From NCBI GenBank assembly GCA_012845835.1, contig JABAKD010000008.1, forward strand, positions 8,664,775-8,728,774: 64,000 nucleotides of DNA, read 5' to 3'. Origin of the DNA: Undaria pinnatifida (Eukaryota > Sar > Phaeophyceae > Laminariales > Alariaceae). Each line of letters opens with the position of its first letter. Position 1 is the stretch's first letter. Shown one piece after another: positions 60,401-64,000 of this stretch. Made by a program: the position numbers and the translations under genes. Under the pieces are notes generated by a model. That model made no database searches. It worked only from the letters and a program-made list of their open reading frames with translations, and had not been told where the DNA came from.

Positions 60401-63400
60401 GCAACGACTATGATCGCACCAAGGGAAGCATGACCGTTAAAAACAGATCTGAATTTCCACCAGATCATACCATTGATATTAATACTACTGCTGTTAGTTA
60501 TACCCTGGGAATAATCGTTCTGATGCTGCTCTGTCGTGGCGTTGTGGCCGGACAGCAATATCGCTCGTACCCTAGCTATATACCAATTGCTATATACCAA
60601 CATGTATATTGGTACCTGCTTATACCAACATGTATATACCTGCTGATGTATATCAATAGTTTACCTGCTGGTAGGCCTCGCGTACAACCATGTACTGAAA
60701 TAAATGTATAATGCTGTTGATGGCGTGACGTAAGCAACAGCAGCATCATACAACATAAACATGATATCTTTTCTTTACCTCGTATAATAATATGATAATC
60801 GTGCCAAAAAAGCAAAAAAAAGAACTAAAACAGCACGACAGCACGACGCAACAACCTGGCAGTAAAACCTAGCTGCAGGTGAGGACGATGGAGAGGGGGT
60901 GCAGATACCAGGTACCCCTGATCAGGAGATCATGTACGAAACGGATGCGCCGCATCGCATCGGCGGTCGAAGAATTAAGAACAGAACGCGCTATTTTTGC
61001 GAATGCGGACAGAAAAAAAGGAACACAACAGTCGTGAGCGGGCATTCCGGTAAAGAAGCCTGGGCTCCGCCCAATCCACAACCTTTTTTACACGGCGCGA
61101 ATTGCATCTTCGTATATACGATGTAGGCTTTAGGCTACACAGCTATGCTGCTCACGATATAAATATATAATACCTGGTACGCCACGTACCACGCACGCCA
61201 CACACCAAGCCACAATCTGCAAAGTACATGCAATACCACGGTACACTATATATACGCGCAAAAACCGGCGCGTTCGCCGGCCTTATTCTTTTTTGTTGCG
61301 CTGCGCCATGCGACAGTCGTAGATGGTATCCATCGATATACTATATTATAAATAAAAATACACTCTAGCTGTGAGATTTCGTCGAAACTCATCTTAGCAA
61401 GCTGCGCGTGATACTCCGATCGCGCGTATTACGGGTTGTGTGTGTCCTCAACAAGGATATAGGTCGGCGACTCCTCTTGGAATTACAGTGTAGCTATCAG
61501 GGTCAACAGGGTGATGTTGACCAATCTGTGCGCCGAAACTATAAAACGCATTTTTGAGGGGGACAAAACCTGAGGGCAATGCAAGGAAATGCATCAGTAT
61601 CATGTATATCCTGTAAATCGTACAACCGGTGAGAGTATTACGGATGGGGAGTGTAACCGTAACAAGAGGACGGCGGAGTTTTCGAAACGGGGGGGGGCGG
61701 GGAGGGGGGTGCAAGCTAGCTACATCACGCCACACTCCAACCCATAAGCTGCAAGCTACGAACGAATATACTGCGAGCGACACCAAGCCACATGCTCCAA
61801 GCTAGTGTACGCACAAGCTGCAAGCTATGCATGTTCATACCGGGTATATACGTACGTACCAGGTACTGCAAGGTAAATCGCACCACGCCCCATAGCGAGC
61901 TGCACGCTATTCACGCACGGTAAAGTGTGCACCCCTACACTACAAAAACACGAAAAATCTTCTATTAATACGAGAAAACAAGCAAGTTTATCGTGGACGG
62001 CCTCTAAGCGTCTTATCTATTCAACAACTAGTTTCTCCGCCCATTAACGCTCTTCTCAATATGGCGGTTGGTCTTCGGCACGAACTGATGCAGTAAAATC
62101 TAGTAATAAAGGCCGGTAGACTTCTGCTGTTACAGGTAGTAGCAGTGGTCCCTCCTTCTCAGTGCCACCGCCGGCACTATAGAGACAACCGGCGCCACTC
62201 CGCATAATACTAATAATACTGCTCGTTGTATCTGTGTAGGGACTACTCAAACTCAACCGGCCCCATATTGAGTGACTGTTGTTTGTATCATGTTGCACAC
62301 AATGATTGTTTTCCTCGGTTTTGGTCTTCTCTGCTTCGCCGTCCGCGACCGCGTCATCACAGGAATGTCACCTCTTGATTAACAAGATGAATGATCGGGA
62401 TGGACACGTGGTGTGTTGATACGTTTTTGGGATTAGTATGATTATGATCATGATCATTGTAATTACGATTATTATGATCATCATTATTGTGATTATGATG
62501 ACTATAATTATGATTATTATGATCATGATAATTATGATTATGATGATCATGATCATGATGATTATGACTATTTTCACGATTCATTTTCATCCCATCTATC
62601 ATCTTCGCACTTTTTCTTTCGCTTTCTCCCTCCCCAGATGTAACTCAGATCCGGGGCCACTAAGCAGGCTCTTCTCCACCCTCCCCACCACGAGTATGCC
62701 TCTATTTTTATCGCAAGAACACTTCAGCTCCTTTGTTCCCCAGTCCACTCGCATCGAATTGCGCCAACCCAAGCAGCTACGATCGTACGCAGTAGGCGGT
62801 CTCAGCAATCGATTCCTTTTTTTTCTTTTCTGCGAAAAAAAAAAAACTCAAAAGTCCCACCCACGTGAGATCCGAACTCCAAAAAAAAACAACCTCTACA
62901 CAGCGAAGCATTCGAGGGTAACCCAGTCCGGGCAACCACTGGACCACCGCGGCGACCGGTTTCCTATGCAATGTGAACGCAACACACACCAGCAATAATA
63001 CTCGTACATGCAATACTACGCATCATTTCTTCCAAATCCCAACGAAGAAACCGCGCAAAAACAAAAACGAAACGGAAACATGAAAACAAAAGTAGTAGCG
63101 GTTCTTGCGCGGGTCCTCACTGGCACCGCAAATGCTGCTGCTTCTGCTAGGTCAACAATGGCCCTAACTCCGCTGTTGCGTGAATAATGCTGTTCACTTA
63201 TTATGAATATTCTTCGATCGCACTGACTTGACTGCCTGTTGTTGTTGCCTCTCGGGTGTCATTGTCTTCGCCGTTACCGTACATAGCCGTTCGTTGCCTT
63301 TACCGTTTCCCTTTCCCGGTGTTTCCGTCGTCACGTCACTGCTACGGAATACCAGCACCACGCAATATTACATACCCCTTTCGTGCGATTTTAACCAGAA

Positions 63401-64000
63401 AATATTCTCCAAAAACCAAGGGGGGGGATATATATATCTATATATATATATGGGGGGGGGGTGGCACACGAAGCAAAACGGGGCACAGATTTGGAAATAT
63501 TGCATCGAGATTTTCAGCAATGAACGCATGCATTGGTCGTTTTTTGTTTTTTGTTTTTCACTCCCCCCGTAGTCGATAAAGCCATCTTCGAAATGTCTCC
63601 CGACTCCCCAGGGTGCGTGTAATCTTGCGTGCTGTACGGTACCCATGTCGCAATTTGCCTTTTGTCGTGACTACTGCTGCTGTTACCGTTCGTTGTGGTC
63701 ACCGTCGCCGCTACCGTCACCGTCACTTGGCACCGTCTACATTGATGTTATCGTAACTGCTAACGTTTCCTCTACCACGATCGCTACCGTTGCCGTGTGT
63801 TTTCGCCGCCACACCAAGTTACCGTCAACCATCACCGTCACCGTCAACGTTGCCTTTGTCATGTCACCGCTAAAGTTTCCTATATCATCTACCGTTGTTG
63901 TTACCATTGCGTTAACTGTGACGCTACAAATTGAACACTTGACGCACCTAGTCCAGACGGTGAGGTCGATGGCATTCCCGTTGCTCTTGTTGACGTTCCA
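46600..64000 (-). CDS. Glycoside hydrolase family 88-like protein, N-terminus beyond window
   Basis: Exons, 5' to 3': 64000-63948 (open), 58982-58922, 56839-56768, 55950-55837, 55380-55229, 54188-54091, 53529-53412, 52447-52308, 51852-51677, 50462-50269, 49528-49417, 48636-48541, 47866-47742, 47437-47312, 46759-46600 (TAA at 46602-46600). All phases join, giving 598 visible residues. Family marks in order: VWTSGMVAGMFWLQYEATG; DDNDLGFQVLNSFGQGYRL with the candidate catalytic Asp; NVDMIMNMEIMLWAS with the second conserved Asp; DNSTFHVADYDPDTG; GYSDNSTWTRGHTWSIYGYA; PPADFDAP; DSSASAIVASALIEI; FGDYFLLEAM. GH88 enzymes release unsaturated uronic acids from oligosaccharide ends. A further C-terminal region of about 210 residues (exons 50462-46600) is unrecognised: Gly/Ser-rich linkers, then a beta-rich end (VKFEIDATALATGSWEKVTS) that could be a binding module. 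The catalytic assignment is strong; the substrate is unknown. Confidence 0.88.
48000..48490. repeat. CAA-type trinucleotide array in a GH88-gene intron
   Basis: AACAAC repeats with GCA, GAC and GAAAAC interruptions fill most of the intron between exons 48636-48541 and 47866-47742. On the gene strand it is GTT-rich. The very long Thr/Asn/Val/Cys frames here are artefacts. Confidence 0.9.
48786..48835 (-). pseudogene. Remnant of the acceptor and start of GH88-gene exon 48636-48541, copy 1
   Basis: On the minus strand GTACCGTCCGCAGGACTTCG mirrors the true acceptor context GTACCGACCGCAGGACTTCG. Only about 20 exon bases follow before a C-rich run replaces the exon. It lies about 150 bp upstream (gene sense) of the real acceptor. 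Confidence 0.7.
49145..49200 (-). pseudogene. Remnant of the acceptor and start of GH88-gene exon 48636-48541, copy 2
   Basis: On the minus strand GGTATAGTATCTCCGGATCG, then ATCGCAGAACTTCTGAG, is a more diverged copy of the same acceptor-plus-exon start, again followed by a C-rich run. It lies in the intron between exons 49528-49417 and 48636-48541. Confidence 0.5.
51020..51215 (+). repeat. Dispersed repeat R3, copy 1
   Basis: TATGAGCCTCGGATTCTTAC, CTGTGACACCACCCTT and GCTGAGCACGATGTCTTRGT are shared with 58042-58240 in the same orientation. It lies in the intron between exons 51852-51677 and 50462-50269. No coding content. Confidence 0.65.
52117..52225 (+). repeat. Dispersed repeat R1, partial copy
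   Basis: CTTCGTGCAAGCAATGCCTG, TGGTCGGTATCAAAACCCGA and TTCCGGCATTGTAAGGATGC match the second half of R1. Confidence 0.55.
52880..53160 (+). mobile_element. tRNA-headed SINE, family S2, copy 2
   Basis: It aligns end to end with 10009-10313, from GGTCGCCCCGGCGGCGTATC to GAAGCTGGAAAGTA, including box-B-like GAGTTCGAGCCCCGCC. It lacks the long A tail of copy 1. It sits in the GH88-gene intron between exons 53529-53412 and 52447-52308, antisense to the gene. Confidence 0.7.
53190..53335 (+). repeat. Dispersed repeat R5, copy 2
   Basis: ACACACCCAGTAATACGCGC, then TTTCGACGACATCTTCGG and TCACAGCTGGAGTGTATTT. It shares the first part with 61335-61455 (-) and the second with 8845-8990 (+). Confidence 0.55.
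54365..54690. repeat. About 38-bp tandem array of a MITE-B-like segment
   Basis: About nine units of TTTCGACGATTTCGGGTTAAA plus ATCAGAATGGCACTCA. The last unit reads CGACGATTTTGAGTTAAGGG, then AGCCCCGCCATTCAGAAAAC, which is the MITE-B subterminal sequence (compare 39233-39270). It lies in a GH88-gene intron. Confidence 0.8.
56256..56353 (-). mobile_element. MITE-C, copy 3 (best-preserved inverted ends)
   Basis: AAGCTTAACCCCT at the left and AGGGGTTAAGCTT at the right are perfect 13-bp inverted repeats. The interior matches 57779-57868 in reverse complement (AACTGGAAACC, ATAGGGAGGGGTT). Confidence 0.7.
57779..57868 (+). mobile_element. MITE-C, copy 4
   Basis: 90 bp with ends GTTAACGCCTTT / AAAGGGGTTAAC and inner CAACTGGAAACCTCTTTGAG and GGGAGAGATTTTGGGGCTC. 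Intron of the GH88-like gene. Confidence 0.7.
58042..58240 (+). repeat. Dispersed repeat R3, copy 2
   Basis: It matches 51020-51215 along about 190 bp with small indels, in the same orientation. Confidence 0.65.
59733..60100 (+). mobile_element. SINE family S1, copy b, with head-to-head inverted heads
   Basis: The head GACCGGTCGCCCCTGTGGTG, TAATGGTTACCCTCGAATGC is followed by an inverted second head (AGCATTCGAGGATAACCCC through GACCACCGGGCGACCGATC). The two form a foldback of about 42-bp arms at 59733-59834. The body then matches copy a (GCTGAGAGCGCCTAGCAGCG) and ends near GATGGAACGAGCAAAA. Confidence 0.7.
60155..60335 (-). mobile_element. SINE family S1, copy e (body only, inverted to copy b)
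   Basis: The reverse complement reads the S1 body (CGCGATAAAAATGAAGGC, GACCCCGGATCTGAGTTAC). It lies 55 bp from copy b in inverted orientation, separated by AT-rich DNA with two TACCTGGTA words. Confidence 0.62.
61335..61455 (-). repeat. Dispersed repeat R5, copy 3
   Basis: The reverse complement reads GAGGACACACACAACCCGTA, ATACGCGCGATCGGAG, then the TTTCGACGAAATCTCACAGC core, as at 53190-53335. Confidence 0.5.
62438..62580. repeat. ATGATTATGATCA-type microsatellite
   Basis: Interrupted units of ATTATGATCATGAT, partly self-complementary through TGATCA. They create His/Asn/Asp and Ile/Met frames on the two strands, which are artefacts. Confidence 0.85.
62585..62966 (-). mobile_element. tRNA-headed SINE, family S1, copy c
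   Basis: Read on the minus strand: head GAAACCGGTCGCCGCGGTGG, box-A-like TGGTCCAGTGGTTG, box-B-like GGAGTTCGGATCTC, an A/T-rich linker, then the S1 body (CGAGTGGACTGGGG, TGGCCCCGGATCTGAGTTAC) to GAAGATGATAGATGGGATG. This is the copy with the clearest pol III boxes. Confidence 0.72.

Larger units (their letters stand above)
58983..63947 (-). other. Long intron of the GH88-like gene (5.0 kb)
   Basis: It joins the exon ending VWT plus AG (63948) to the exon beginning C plus GMVAG (58982); together they code WTSGMVAG, which fixes the splice. It contains a partial R2 copy (59284-59470), three SINE S1 pieces, an R5 copy (61335-61455, minus) and a GATCAT-type array (62438-62580). Nothing recognisable was seen in 61456-62437 and 62967-63947. 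Confidence 0.8.

Noticed and set aside
62056-62298. 80-codon minus frame in the long GH88-gene intron
   Set aside because: No domain, and including it is not needed: exon 63948 joins 58982 exactly through WTS-GMVAG.
63514-63726. Minus frame with WVPYSTQDYTHPGESGDISK, considered as a GH88 exon
   Set aside because: The flanking exons already join in phase and no clear donor was found, so it is probably chance.

Overview
The window is nuclear DNA of an intron-rich photosynthetic eukaryote. The best fit is a stramenopile alga of the brown-alga type. This is inferred from short GT-AG exons separated by long introns, very C-rich polypyrimidine tracts before acceptors, dense mobile elements, and one gene whose first two exons read as a bipartite plastid presequence (signal peptide with an AF/VVPP junction, then a Ser/Ala/Arg-rich transit peptide). 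I could not run any search, so species and family assignments rest on motif recognition. Most long open frames in this DNA are by-products of simple repeats and intron tracts. I rebuilt the real genes exon by exon, requiring GT/AG borders and matching phases.

Layout. (1) 290-11102, minus strand: a diacylglycerol-lipase-like gene (DAGL type, lipase class 3). Eight coding exons give 814 residues; the C-terminus lies left of base 1. (2) 11202-21025, plus strand: a broken 9.8 kb Ty3/gypsy chromovirus with two LTRs of about 650 bp, RT-RNase H, integrase and a chromodomain. Its gag region is scrambled and partly inverted, and a second long palindrome lies before the 3' LTR. Its 5' LTR begins 99 bp upstream of the DAGL start codon. 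(3) 21026-27059: no gene that I can support; it holds duplicated repeats and a SINE. (4) 27060-37764, plus strand: a complete nine-exon gene for a 339-residue, probably plastid-targeted PDZ-cyclophilin fusion. (5) 37765-46599: no gene; it holds TIR elements, two miniature LTR (TRIM-like) elements, a 52-bp satellite and diverged minisatellites. (6) 46600-64000, minus strand: a glycoside-hydrolase-88-like gene (unsaturated glucuronyl hydrolase fold). Fifteen coding exons are visible; the C-terminus is complete and the N-terminus lies beyond base 64000.

The three host genes are unrelated in function (lipid signalling, protein folding, uronate-polysaccharide metabolism) and I see no operon-like logic. 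The most unusual content is in the non-coding DNA. There are decayed copies of exons, splice borders included, inside introns of two genes. A TIR element family appears to have seeded two different tandem arrays. Miniature LTR elements share the primer-binding-site start of the full-length retroelement. tRNA-headed SINEs occur in inverted arrangements. A short palindromic word built on CAGGTACCTG is scattered through the introns and spacers of the whole window.
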